Positions 22,712 to 35,011 of a stretch of 64,000 nucleotides of DNA are shown here, in pieces. The notes under the pieces were generated by a model. It was not told the DNA's origin. It saw only the letters and a list, made by a program, of their open reading frames with translations, and ran no database searches. The DNA comes from Phocoena phocoena (lineage: Eukaryota; Chordata; Mammalia; Artiodactyla; Phocoenidae). The stretch spans positions 806,001 through 870,000 of the forward strand of contig NW_027077413.1 of NCBI RefSeq assembly GCF_963924675.1, read 5' to 3'. Position numbers and translations under genes: made by a program. The number at the start of each line of letters is the position of its first letter. Positions within the stretch are counted from its first letter, which is position 1.

Positions 22712-24459
22712 TTGGCCAAAAAGGGCGTATGCGCTTTTTCCTGAATATATTCAGGAAAAAACGCATACGCCCTTTTTGGCCAAGTGCATCATTGTCGACG
22801 TTGTGCCTCTTTTCCTATGCTTTCAGGGCAATTCCAGTCTACCCCCTGCAATCGTTTTCCTGAAATTCAGCCCCGCTTTCAAGTCCCCTTCGCAGGCTTA
22901 CTTCAATATATTTTTGGAGGATAGCTGTCATTTATAACTCTGCAGGTTTGTGAATTACAGTGCCCCTGAGCTCCTTTCTTCAACTCGCTTTCTTGTGAGC
23001 TGGGCACAAAACCGCAGGATTGCTTCAGGCCGTAATCTGTTTCCAGCAGGGCACACTGAGCTTTTGGTTAATTCCTCTTCCTGGTGGGCAATGAGCGTTA
23101 CATTTGCCCGTGCAGACACCTATAGCTAGTCTCTCATTGGTTCTCCCTATTCCTGTTCATCTTGCACAGAAATTGCAAGCTCTGCCAAACAGGAGGTTAA
23201 AGGCACTGACTCTCCAAGCAGGGAGAATGTTAGTAAAGCATCTGGAATGGTGAACCCGAGGACCAGTATACGAAACCTGAGATGCATTTTAAATCGTTTC
23301 CCAATCACACGGTGGACAATACTGTGGGTTTCCTATGCATGTTTTAGCTGGAGGAAGAATCCCTTGAACCTGAAGAGTTGGGACCCATGGAATAGGTACC
23401 ATGCAGTATGACTTCAAAGTGTCTGCATTTGCTCACCGAAACTCACCAATGCTATTAGCCTGAAGTGTCCAGCCTTATGTCTCAATCAGCTCTGGGTGTA
23501 GATGTGGTCAATCCCGGTTGCATCACATGCCCTGAGTGAATTATTTAAGAATTGCTCTCTATTTCACTGTCTTTGTGTTTTGTTTTCGAAATTTATTTTG
23601 ATGATGGGATTTATCGGATTTTCACTGCTGCGTATCGGCCGCTGTACACATGCTTGATTCTCTTACGGAGACATATATATCCATGGGTTTTAAGATTCTT
23701 CCTAGTCAGGTATATTCCTAGGCGTTGAATATGTGGTGTTGAGTCCATTTCGTTGAGCAAGGAGTAGGTCTTGTCTATTACATATTTGGCTGATGGAAAG
23801 TTATCTGTGCTAATTTCAGTCTCTGGTTTTATGCAGCACCCCAAGGCACCTTTCCCCATAAGCAAGCACTAGTTGGTTTTCTAAATATGAGACCCTGTTC
23901 TGTTTTGTAATTCAGTTCATGTGTAGTCAAGTTTACATTCCGTGTATTAGTGATAGCTTATGATGTTTCTTTTTCTGTGTGATGTAGTTCACGTAGAATC
24001 ACCGTACCTGCATCCACTCACTATGTCGCTACGGGCCTGATGACATAGATTTCATTGCTGAGTGATATTGCATTGCACGTACGTGCCACAACTTCTTTAT
24101 CCATTTTTTGCTTTCTGGGATATTTACCTGGTAATGTAGACGAGCTTCTTGGGAACACAGCCGTCCCAAACTTTGGGGTGGCTCTCTGTTTTTGATTTTA
24201 ATTTCCCTAAGGAATAGGACCATAAGTGCAATTGCCATAGGCTGTGTTGCTTTATTTCTTACGTGTTTCAGGAAACACCATACACTTCTCCAGGGTGGCT
24301 GTTGGCAATTTACATCCTGCCAATCAGCATAACAAGGCTCCCTGATCTCCATATCCTGTCCTACCTTTCTGGATTTTACACTTTTTTCAGATGGCCCTTT
24401 TGCCCGGGGGGGTAGTGAGATTTCATTGTAGTGCAGATTTCCTTTACAGGCTTGCTTGG
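22712..24459. repeat. Satellite copy 13, type A, 1,748 bp
   Basis: Palindrome 22712-22783 with one mismatch (gcgctttttcc). L1 fossil 23575-24399. It shares 'gctattagcctg' and 'ctcaatcagctctg' (~23452-23490) with copy 23, ten units away. Confidence 0.95.
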
Positions 24460-24514
24460 TTGGCCAAAAAGGGCGTATGCGTTTTTTCCTAAACATATTC
24501 AGGAAAAAACGCAT
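24029..24514 (-). pseudogene. L1 ORF2 C-terminal remnant in copy 13
   Basis: 161 open codons on the minus strand with the WRSVWCFLKHV and WIKKLWHVRAMQYHSAMKS blocks, again starting inside the next unit's palindrome. Same fossil as at 18780-19271. Confidence 0.78.
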
Positions 24515-26207
24515 ACGCCCTTTTTGGCCAAGTGCATCATTGTCGACGTTGTGCCTCTTTTCCTATGCTTTCAGGGCAATTCCAGTCTACCCCCTGCAAT
24601 CGTTTTCCTGAAATTCTGCCCCGCTTTCAAGTCCCCTACGCAGGCTTACTTCAATATACTTTTGGAAGATAGCTGTCATTTATAACTCTGCAGGTTTGTG
24701 AATTACAGTGCCCCTGAGCTCCTTTCTTCAACTCGGTTTCTTGTGAGCTGGGCACAAAACCGCAGGATTGCTTCAGGCCCTAATCTGTTTCCAGCAGGGC
24801 ACACTGAGCCTTTGTTTAGTTCCTCTTCCTGGTGGGCAATGAGCGTTACATTTGCCCGTGCAGACACCTACAGCTAGTCTCTCATTGGTTCTCCCTATTC
24901 CTGTTCATCTTGCACAGAAATTGCAAGCTGTGCCAAAGAGGAGGTTAAAGGCACTGACTCTCCAAGCGGGGAGAGTGTTAGTAAAGCATCTGGAATGGTG
25001 AACCCGAGGACCAGGATACGAAAACTGAGATGCATTTTAAATCGTTTCCCAATCACACGGTGGACGATACTCTGGGTTTCCCATGCATGTTTTAGCTGGA
25101 GGAACAATCCCTTGAACCTGGAGAGTTGGGACCCATGGAATGGGTACCATGCAGTATGACTTCAAAGGGTCTGCAGTTGCTCACCGAAACTCACCAATGC
25201 TATCAGCCTGAAGTGTCCAGCCTTATGTCTCAACCAGCTCTGGGTGTAGATGTGGTAAATCCCGGTTGCATCATATGCCCTGAGTGAATTATTTAAGAAT
25301 TGCTCTCTATTTCACTGTCTTTGTGTTTTGTTTTCGAAATTTATTTTGATAATGGGATTTATCGGATTTTCACTGATGCGTATCGGCCGCTGTACACACG
25401 CTTGATTCTCTTACGGAGACATATATATCCATGGGTTTTAAGATTCTTCCTAGTCAGGTATATTCCTATGCGTTGAATATGTGGTGTTGAGTCCATTTCG
25501 TTGAGCAAGGAGTAGGTCTTTTCTATTACATATTTGGCTTATGGATTGTTATCTGTGCTAATTTCAGTCTCTGGTTTTATGAAGCACCCCAAGGCACCTT
25601 TCCCCATAAGCAAGCACTAGTTGGTTTTCTAAATTTGAGACCCTGTTCTGTTTTGTAATTCAGTTCATGTGTAGTCAAGTTTACATTCCGTGTATTAGTG
25701 ATATCTTATGATGTTTCTTTTTCTGTGTGACGTAGTTCACGTAGAATCACCGTACCTGCATCCACTAACTATGCCGCTACGGGCCTGATGACACAGATTT
25801 CATTGCTGAGTGATATTGCATTGCACGTACGTGCCACAACTTCTTTATCCATTTTTTGCTTTCTGGGATATTTACCTGATACTGTAGACGAGCTTCTTGT
25901 GAACACAGCCGTCCCAAATATTGGGGTGGCTGTCTGTTTTTGATTTTAATTTCCGTAAGGTATAGGACCATAAGTGGAAGTGCCATAGGCTGTGTTGCTT
26001 TGTTTCTTACGTGTTTCAGGAAACACCATACACTTCTCCAGGGTGGCTGCTGGCAATTTACATCCTGCCAATCAGCATAACAAGGCTCCCTGTTCTCCAT
26101 ATCCTGTCCTACCTTTCTGGATTTTACACTTTTTTCAGATGGCCCTTTTGCCCGGGGGGGCAGTGAGATTTCATTGTAGTGCAGATTTCCTTTACAGGCT
26201 TGCTTGG
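24460..26207. repeat. Satellite copy 14, type B, 1,748 bp
   Basis: Palindrome 24460-24531 has cctaaacatattcagg at its centre. L1 fossil 25323-26147. It shares gcgtatcggccgc with copies 7, 13 and 23. Confidence 0.95.
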
Positions 26208-26262
26208 TTGGCCAAAAAGGGCGTATGCGTTTTTTCCTGAATATATTCAGGAAAAAACGCAT
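25777..26262 (-). pseudogene. L1 ORF2 C-terminal remnant in copy 14
   Basis: 161 open codons on a B-haplotype background (LTEIKIKNRQPPQYLGRL in the middle), with WRSVWCFLKHV and WIKKLWHVRAMQYHSAMKS. It shows that the long frame is not limited to type A copies. Confidence 0.78.
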
Positions 26263-27961
26263 ACGCCCTTTTTGGCCAAGTGCATCATTGTCGACGTTGT
26301 GCCTCTTTTCCTATGCTTTCAGGGCAATTCCAGTCTACCCCCTGCAATCGTTTTCCTGAAATTCAGCCCCGCTTTCAAGTCCCCTTCGCAGGCTTACTTC
26401 AATATACTTTTGGAAGATAGCTGTCATTTATAACTCTGCAGGTTTGTGAATTACAGTGCCCCTGAGCTCCTTTCTTCAACTCGGTTTCTTGTGAGCTGGG
26501 CACAAAACCGCAGGATTGCTTCAGGCCCTAATCTGTTTCCAGCAGGGCACACTGAGCCTTTGTTTATTCCTCTTCCTGGTCGGCAATGAGCGTTACATTT
26601 GCCCGTGCAGACACCTACAGCTAGTCTCTCATTGGTTCTCCCTATTCCTGTTCATCTTGCACAGAAATGGCAAGCTGTGCCAAACAGGAGGTTAAAGGCA
26701 CTGACTCTCCAAGCAGGGAGAGCGTTAGTAAAGCATCTGGAATGGTGAACCCGAGGACCAGGATACGAAAACTGAGATGCATTTTAAATCGTTTCCCAAT
26801 CACACGGTGGACGATACTCTGGGTTTCCCATGCATGTTTTAGCTGGAGGAAGAATGCCTTGAACCTGGAGAGTTGGGACCCATGGAATGGGTACCATGCA
26901 GTATGACTTCAAAGGGTCAGCATTTGCTCACCGAAACTCACCAGTGCTATCAGCCAGAGGTGTGCAGCCTTATGTCTCAACCAGCTCTGGGTGTAGATGT
27001 GGTCAATCCCGGTTGCATCACATGCCCTGAGTGAATTATTTAAGAATTGCTCTCTATTTCACTGTCTTTGTGTTTTGTTTTCGAAATTTATTTTGATAAT
27101 GGGATTTATCGGATTTTCACTGCTGCATTTCCGCCGCTGTACACACGCTTGATTCTCTTACGGAGACATATATATCCATGGGTTTTAAGATTCTTCCTAG
27201 TCAGGTATATTCCTAGGCGTTGAATATGTGGTGTTGAGTCCATTTCGTTGAGCAAGGAGTAGGTCTTGTCTATTACATATTTGGCTTATGGAATGTTATC
27301 TGTGCTAATTTCAGTCTCTGGTTTTATGCAGCACCCCAACGCACCTTTCCCCATAAGCAAGCACTAGTTGGTTTTCTAAATTTGAGACCCTGTTCTGTTT
27401 TGTAATTCAGTTCATGTGTAGTCAAGTTTACATTCCGTGTATTAGTGATAACTTATGATGTTTCTTTTTCTGTGTGACGTAGTTCACGTAGAATCACCGT
27501 ACCTGCATCCACTTACGATGCCGCTACGGGCCTGATGACACAGATTTCATTGCTGAGTGATATTGCATTGCACGTACGTGCCACAACTTCTTTATCCATT
27601 TTTTGCTTTCCGGGATATTTACCTGATACTGTAGACGAGCTTCTTGTGAACACAGCCGTCCCAAATATTGGGGTGGCTGTCTGTTTTTGATTTTAATTTC
27701 CGTAAGTTATAGGACCATAAGTAGAAGTGCCATAGGCTGTGTTGCTTTGTTTCTTACGTGTTTCAGGAAACACCATACACTTCTCCAGGGTGGCTGCTGG
27801 CAATTTACATCCTGCCAATCAGCATAACAAGGCTCCCTGTTCTCCATATCCTGTCCTACCTTTCTGGATTTTACACTTTTTTCAGATGGCCCTTTTGCCC
27901 GGGGGGGGGGGGGGCAGTGAGATTTCATTGTAGTGCAGATTTCCTTTACAGGCTTGCTTGG
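26208..27961. repeat. Satellite copy 15, type B, 1,754 bp
   Basis: Perfect palindrome 26208-26279. L1 fossil 27071-27895. G-tract expanded to 14 (27901-27914). It is the first of seven consecutive copies (15-21) carrying agaaatggcaag instead of agaaattgcaag. Confidence 0.95.
27901..27914. repeat. Expanded G-tract (14 G) in copy 15
   Basis: A pure run of 14 G after ttgccc, about twice the usual six or seven. Confidence 0.92.
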
Positions 27962-29714
27962 TTGGCCAAAAAGGGCGTATGCGTTTTTTCCTGAATATAT
28001 TCAGGAAAAAACGCATACGCCCTTTTTGGCCAAGTGCATCATTGTCGACGTTGTTCCTCTTTTCCTATGCTTTCAGGGCAATTCCAGTCTACCCCCTGCA
28101 ATCGTTTTCCTGAAATTCAGCCCCGCTTTCAAGTCCCCTTCGCAGGCTTACTTCAATATATTTTTGGAGGATAGCTGTCATTTATAACTCTGCAGGTTTG
28201 TGAAGTACAGTGCACCTGAGCTCCTTTCTTCAACTCGCTTCCTTGTGAGCTGGGCACAAAACCGCAGGATTGCTTCTGGCCCTAATCTGTTTCCAGCAGG
28301 GCACACTGAGCCTTTGTTTAATTCCTCTTCCTGGTGGGCAATGAGTGTTACATTTGCCCGTGCAGACACCTACAGCTAGTCTCTCATTGGTTCTCCCTAT
28401 TCCTGTTCATCTTGCACAGAAATGGCAAGCTGTGCCAAGCAGGAGGTTAAAGGCCCTGACTCTCCAAGCGGGGAGAGTGTTAGTAAAGCATCTGGAATGG
28501 TGAACCCGAGGACCAGGAAACGAAAACTGAGATGCATTTTAAATCATTTCCCAATCACACGGTGGACGATACTCTGGGTTTCCCATGCATGTTTTAGCTG
28601 GAGGAAGAATGCCTTGAACCTGGAGAGTTGGGACCCATGGAATGGGTACCATGCAGTATGACTACAAAGGGTCTGCATTTGCTCACCGAAACTCACCAAT
28701 GCTATCAGCCTGAAGTGTCCAGCCTTATGTCTCAACCAGCTCTGGGTGTAGATGTGGTCAATCCCGGTTGCATCACATGCCCTGAGTGAATTATTTAAGA
28801 ATTGCTCTCTATTTCACTGTCTTTGTGTTTTGTTTTCGAAATTTATTTTGATAATGGGATTTTTCGGATTTTCACTGCTGCGTTTCGGCCGCTGTACACA
28901 CGCTTGATTCTCTTACGGAGACATATATATCCATGGGTTTTAAGATTCTTCCTAGTCAGGTATATTCCTAGGCGTTGAATATGTGGTGTTGGGTCCATTT
29001 CGTTGAGCAAGGAGTAGGTCTTGTCTATTACATATTTGGCTTATGGAAAGTTATCTGTGCTAATTTCAGTCTCTGGTTTTATGCAGCACCCCAAGGCACC
29101 TTTCCCCATAAGCAAGCACTAGTTGGTTTTCTAAATTTGAGACCCTGTTCTTTTTTGTAATTCAGTTCATGTGTAGTCAAGTTTACATTCTGTGTATTAG
29201 TGATATCTTATGATGTTTCTTTTTCTGTGTGACGTAGTTCACGTAGAATCACCGTACCTGCATCCACTTACTATGCCGCTACGGGCCTGATGACACAGAT
29301 TTCATTGCTGAGTGATATTGCATTGCACGTACGTGCCACAACTTCTTTATCCATTTTTTGCTTTCTGGGATATTTACCTGATACTGTAGACGAGCTTCTT
29401 GTGAACACAGCCGTCCTAAATATTGGGGTGGCTGTCTGTTTTTGATTTTAATTTCCGTAAGCTATAGGACCATAAGTGGAAGTGCCATAGGCTGTGTTGC
29501 TTTGTTTCTTACGTGTTTCAGGAAACACCATACACTTCTCCAGGGTGGCTGGTGGCAATTTACATCCTGCCAATCAGCATAACAAGGCTCCCTGTTCTCC
29601 ATATCCTGTCCTACCTTTCTGGATTTTACACTTTTTTCAGATGGCCCTTTTGCCCGGGGGGGGGGGGCAGTGAGATTTCATTGTAGTGCAGATTTCCTTT
29701 ACAGGCTTGCTTGG
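27962..29714. repeat. Satellite copy 16, type B, 1,753 bp
   Basis: Perfect palindrome 27962-28033. L1 fossil 28825-29649 with gcgtttcggccgc and ttgggtcc, alternating with the gcatttccgccgc/ttgagtcc state of copies 15 and 17. G-tract of 12 at 29656-29667. Confidence 0.95.
29656..29667. repeat. Expanded G-tract (12 G) in copy 16
   Basis: A pure run of 12 G in the copy directly following the 14-G copy. Confidence 0.92.
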
Positions 29715-31461
29715 TTGGCCAAAAAGGGCGTATGCGTTTTTTCCTGAATATATTCAGGAAAAAACGCATACGCCCTTTTTGGCCAAGTGCATCATTGTCG
29801 ACGTTGTGCCTCTTTTCCTATGCTTTCAGGGCAATTCCAGTCTACCCCCTGCAATCGTTGTCCTGAAATTCAGCCCCGCTTTCAAGTTCCCTTCGCAGGC
29901 TTACTTCAATATATTTTTGGAGGATAGCTGTCATTTATAACTCTGCAGGTTTGTGAAGTACAGTGCCCCTGAGCTCCTTTCTTCAACTCGCTTTCTTGTG
30001 AGCTGGGCACAAAACCGCAGGATTGCTTCAGGCCCTAATCTGTTTCCAGCAGGGCACACTGAGCCTTTGTTTAATTCCTCTTCCTGGTGGGCAATGAGCG
30101 TTACATTTGCCCGTGCAGACACCTACAGCTAGTCTCTCATTGGTTCTCCCTATTCCTGTTCATCTTGCACAGAAATGGCAAGCTGTGCCAAACAGGAGGT
30201 TAAAGGCACTGACTCTCCAAGCGGGGAGAGTGTTAGTAAAGCATCTGGAATGGTGAACCCGAGGACCAGGATACGAAAACTGAGATGCATTTTAAATCGT
30301 TTTCCAATCACACGGTGGACAATACTCTGGGTTCCCATGCATGTTTTAGCTGGAGGAAGAATGCCGTGAACCTGGAGAGTTGGGACCCATAGAATGGGTA
30401 CCATGCAGTATTACTTCAAAGGGTCTACATTTGCTCACCGAAACTCACCAGTGCTATCAGCCTGAAGTGTCCAGCCTTATGTCTCAACCAGCTCTGGGTG
30501 TAGATGTGGTCAATCCCGGTTGCATCACATGCCCTGAGTGAATTATTTAAGAATTGCTCTCTATTTCACTGTCTTTGTGTTTTTTTTTCCAAATTTATTT
30601 TGATAATGGGATTTATCGGATTTTCACTGCTGCATTTCCGCCGCTGTACACACGCTTGATTCTCTTACGGAGACATATATATACATGGGTTTTAAGATTC
30701 TTCCTAGTCCGGTATATTCCTAGGCGTTGAATATGTGGTGTTGAGTCCATTTCGTTGAGCAAGGAGTAGGTCTTGTCTATTACATATTTGGCTTATGGAA
30801 TATTATCTGTGCTAATTTCAGTCTCTGGTTTTATGCAGCACCCCAAGGCACCTTTCCCCATAAGCAAGCACTAGTTGGTTTTCTAAATTTGAGACCCTGT
30901 TCTTTTTTGTAATTCAGTTCATGTGTAGTCAAGTTTACATTCCGTGTATTAGTGATATCTTATGATGTTTCTTTTTCTGTGTGACGTAGTTCACGTAGAA
31001 TCACCGTACCTGCATCCACCCACTATGCCGCTACGGGGCTGATGACACAGATTTCATTGCTGAGTGATATTGCATTGTACGTACGTGCCACAACTTCTTT
31101 ATCCATTTTTTGCTTTCTGGGATATTTACCTGATACTGTAGACGAGCTTCTTGTGAACACAGCCGTCCCAAATATTGGGGTGGCTGTCTGTTTTTGATTT
31201 TAATTTCCGAAAGCTATAGGACCATAAGTGGAAGTGCCATAGGCTGTGTTGCTTTGTTTCTTACGTGTTTCAGGAAACACCATACACTTCTCCAGGGTGG
31301 CTGCTGGCAATTTACATCCTGCCAATCAGCATAACAAGGCTCCCTGTTCTCCATATCCTGTCCTACCTTTCTGGATTTTACACTTTTTTCAGATGGCCCT
31401 TTTGCCCGGGGGGGCAGTGAGATTTCATTGTAGTGCAGATTTCCTTTACAGGCTTGCTTGG
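29715..31461. repeat. Satellite copy 17, type B, 1,747 bp
   Basis: Perfect palindrome 29715-29786. L1 fossil 30577-31401 with gcatttccgccgc and the rare atatatatacatggg (~30675), shared with copy 20. Confidence 0.95.
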
Positions 31462-33207
31462 TTGGCCAAAAAGGGCGTATGCGTTTTTTCCTGAATATAT
31501 TCAGGAAAAAACGCATACGCCCTTTTTGGCCAAGTGCATCATTGTCGACGTTGTGCCTCTTTTCCTATGCTTTCAGGGCAATTCCAGTCTACCCCCTGCA
31601 ATCGTTTTCCTGAAATTCAGCCCCGCTTTCAAGTCCCCTTCGCAGGCTTACTTCATTATATTTTTGGAGGATAGCTGTCATTTATAACTCTGCAGGTTTG
31701 TGAAGTACAGTGCCCCTGAGCTCCTTTCTTCAACTCGCTTTCTTGTGAGCTGGGCACAAAACCGCAGGATTGCTTCAGGCCCTAATCTGTTTCCAGCAGG
31801 GCACACTGAGCCTTTGTTTAATTCCTCTTCCTGGTGGGCAATGAGCGTTACATTTGCCCGTGCAGACACCTACAGCTAGTCTCTCATTGGTTCTCCCTAT
31901 TCCTGTTCATCTTGCACAGAAATGGCAAGCTTTCCAAACAGGAGGTTAAAGTCACTGACTCTCCAAGCGGGGAGAGTGTTAGTAAAGCATCTGGAATGGT
32001 GAACCCGAGGACCAGGATACGAAAACTGAGATGCATTTTAAATCGTTTCCCAATCACACGGTGGACGATACTCTGGGTTCCCATGCATGTTTTAGCTGGA
32101 GGAAGAATGCCGTGAACCTGGAGAGTTGGGACCCATGGAATGGGTACCATGCAGTATGACTTCAAAGGGTCTGCATTTGCTCACCGAAACTCACCAATGC
32201 TATCAGCCTGAAGTGTCGAGCCTTATGTCTCAACCAGCTCTGGGTGTAGATGTGGTCAATCCCGGTTGCATCACATGCCCTGAGTGAATTATTTAAGAAT
32301 TGCTCTCTATTTCACTGTCTTTGTGTTTTGTTTTCGAAATTTATTTTGATAATGGGATTTATCGGATTTTCACTGCTGCGTTTCGGCCGCTGTACACACG
32401 CTTGATTCTCTTACGGAGACATATATATCCATGGGTTTTAAGATTCTTCCTAGTCAGGTATATTCCTAGGCGTTGAATATGTGGTGTTGGGTCTATTTCG
32501 TTGAGCAAGGAGTAGGTCTTGTCTATTACATATTTGGCTTATGGAAAGTTATCTGTGCTAATTTCAGTCTCTGGTTTTATGCAGCACCCCAACACACCTT
32601 TCCCCATAAGCAAGCACTAGTTGGTTTCCTAAATTTGAGACCCTGTTCTGTTTTGTAATTCAGTTCATGTGTAGTCAAGTTTACATTCCGTGTATTAGTG
32701 ATATCTTATGATGTTTCTTTTTCTGTGTGACATAGTTCACGTAGAATCACCGTACCTGCATCCACGCACTATGCCGCTATGGGCCTGATGACACAGATTT
32801 CATTGCTGAGTGATATTGCATTGTACGTACGTGCCACAACTTCTTTATCCATTTTTTGCTTTCTGGGATATTTACCTGATACTGTCGACGAGCTTCTTGT
32901 GAACACAGCCGTCCCAAATATTGGGGTGGCTGTCTGTTTTTGATTTTAATTTCCGTAAGCTATAGGACCATAAGTGGAAGTGCCCTAGGCTGTGTTGCTT
33001 TGTTTCTTACGTGTTTCAGGAAACACCATACACTTCTCCAGGGTGGTTGCTGGCAATTTACATCCTGACAATTAGCATAACAAGGCTCCCTGTTCTCCAT
33101 ATCCTGTCTTACCTTTCTGGATTTTACACTTTTTTCAGATGGCCCTTTTGCCCGGGGGGGCAGTGAGATTTCATTGTAGTGCAGATTTCCTTTACAGGCT
33201 TGCTTGG
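31462..33207. repeat. Satellite copy 18, type B, 1,746 bp
   Basis: Perfect palindrome 31462-31533. A small private lesion (gcaagctttccaaacagg) lies near 31926. L1 fossil 32323-33148 with gcgtttcggccgc. Confidence 0.95.
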
Positions 33208-34954
33208 TTGGTCAAAAAGGGCGTATGCGTTTTTTCCTGAATATATTCAGGAAAAAACGCATACGCCCTTTTTGGCCAAGTGCATCATTGTCGACGTTGT
33301 GCCTCTTTTCCTATGCTTTCAGGGCAATTCCAGTCTACCCCCTGCAATCGTTTACCTGAAATTCAGCCCCGCTTTCAAGTCCCCTTCGCAGGCTTACTTC
33401 AATATATTTTTGGAGGATAGCTGTCATTTATAACTCTGCAGGTTTGTGAAGTACAGTGCCCCTGAGCTCCTTTCTTCAACTCGCTTTCTTGTGAGCTGGG
33501 CACAAAACCGCAGGATTGCTTCAGGCCCGAATATGTTTCCAGCAGTGCACACTGAGCCTTTGTTTAATTCCTCTTCCTGGTGGGCAATGAGCGTTACATA
33601 TGCCCGTGCAGACACCTACAGCTAGTCTCTCATTGGTTCTCCCTATTCCTGTTCATCTTGCACAGAAATGGCAAGCTGTGCCAAACAGGAGTTTAAAGGC
33701 ACTGACTCTCCAAGCGGGGAGAGTGTTAGTAAAGCATTGGAATGGTGAACCCGAGGACCAGGATACGAAAACTGAGATGCATTTTAAATCGTTTCCCAAT
33801 CACACGGTGGACGATACTCTGGGTTTCCCATGCATGTTTTAGCTGGAGGAAGAATGCCTTGAACCTGGAGAGTTGGGACCCATGGAATGGGTACCATGCA
33901 GTATGACTTCAAAGGGTCTGCATTTGCTCACCGAAACTCACCAGTGCTATCAGCCAGAAGTGTCCAGCCTTATGTCTCAACCAGCTCTGGGTGTAGATGT
34001 GGTCAATCCCGGTTGCATCACATGCCCTGAGTGAATTATTTAAGAATTGCTCTCTATTTCACTGTCTTTGTGTTTTGTTTTCGAAATTTATTTTGATAAT
34101 GGGATTTATCGGATTTTCACTGCTGCATTTCCGCCGCTGTACACACGCTTGATTCTCTTACGGAGACATATATATCCATGGGTTTTAAGATTCTTCCTAG
34201 TCAGGTATATTCCTAGGCATTGAATATGTGGTGTTGAGTCCATTTCGTTGAGCAAGGAGTAGGTCTTGTCTATTACATATTTGGCTTATGGAATGTTATC
34301 TGTGCTAATTTCAGTCTCTGCTTTTATGCAGCACCCCAACGCACCTTTCCCCATAAGCAAGCACTAGTTGGTTTTCTAAATTTGAGACCCTGTTCTGTTT
34401 TGTAATTCAGTTCATGTGTAGTCAAGTTTACATTCCGTGTATTAGTGATATCTTAAGATGTTTCTTTTTCTGTGTGACCTAGTTCACGTAGAATCACCGT
34501 ACCTGCATCCACTTACTATGCCGCTACTGGCCTGATGACACAGATTTCATTGCTGAGTGATATTGCATTGCAAGTACGTGCCACAACTTCTTTATCCATT
34601 TTTTGCTTTCTGGGATATTTACCTGATACTGTAGACGAGCTTCTTGTGAACACAGCCGTCCCAAATATTGGGGTGGCTGTCTGTATTTGATTTTAATTTC
34701 CGTAAGCTATAGGACCATAAGTGGAAGTGCCATAGGCTGTGTTGCTTTGTTTCTTATGTGTTTCAGGAAACACCATACACTTCTCCAGGGTGGCTGCTGG
34801 CAATTTACATCCTGCCAATCAGCATAACAAGGCTCCCTGTTCTCCATATCCTGTCCTAGCTTTCTGGATTTTACACTTTTTTCAGATGGCCCTTTTGCCC
34901 GGTGGGGCAGTGAGATTTCATTGTAGTGCAGATTTCCTTTACAGGCTTGCTTGG
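33208..34954. repeat. Satellite copy 19, type B, 1,747 bp
   Basis: Palindrome 33208-33279 has ttggtcaaaaag, shared with copy 21 two units on. It carries atcgtttacctg (~33349), also in copies 21, 31 and 33. L1 fossil 34070-34895. Confidence 0.95.
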
Positions 34955-35011
34955 TTGGACAAAAAGGGCGTATGCGTTTTTTCCTGAATATATTTGGCCC
35001 TTTTTGGCCAA
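34955..35011. repeat. Palindrome with internal deletion in copy 20
   Basis: 57 bp instead of 72. After cctgaatatatt the sequence jumps to tggccctttttggcc, removing the part of the right arm that pairs with gcgtatgcgttttttcc. This is the only large lesion in any palindrome of the array. Confidence 0.9.
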
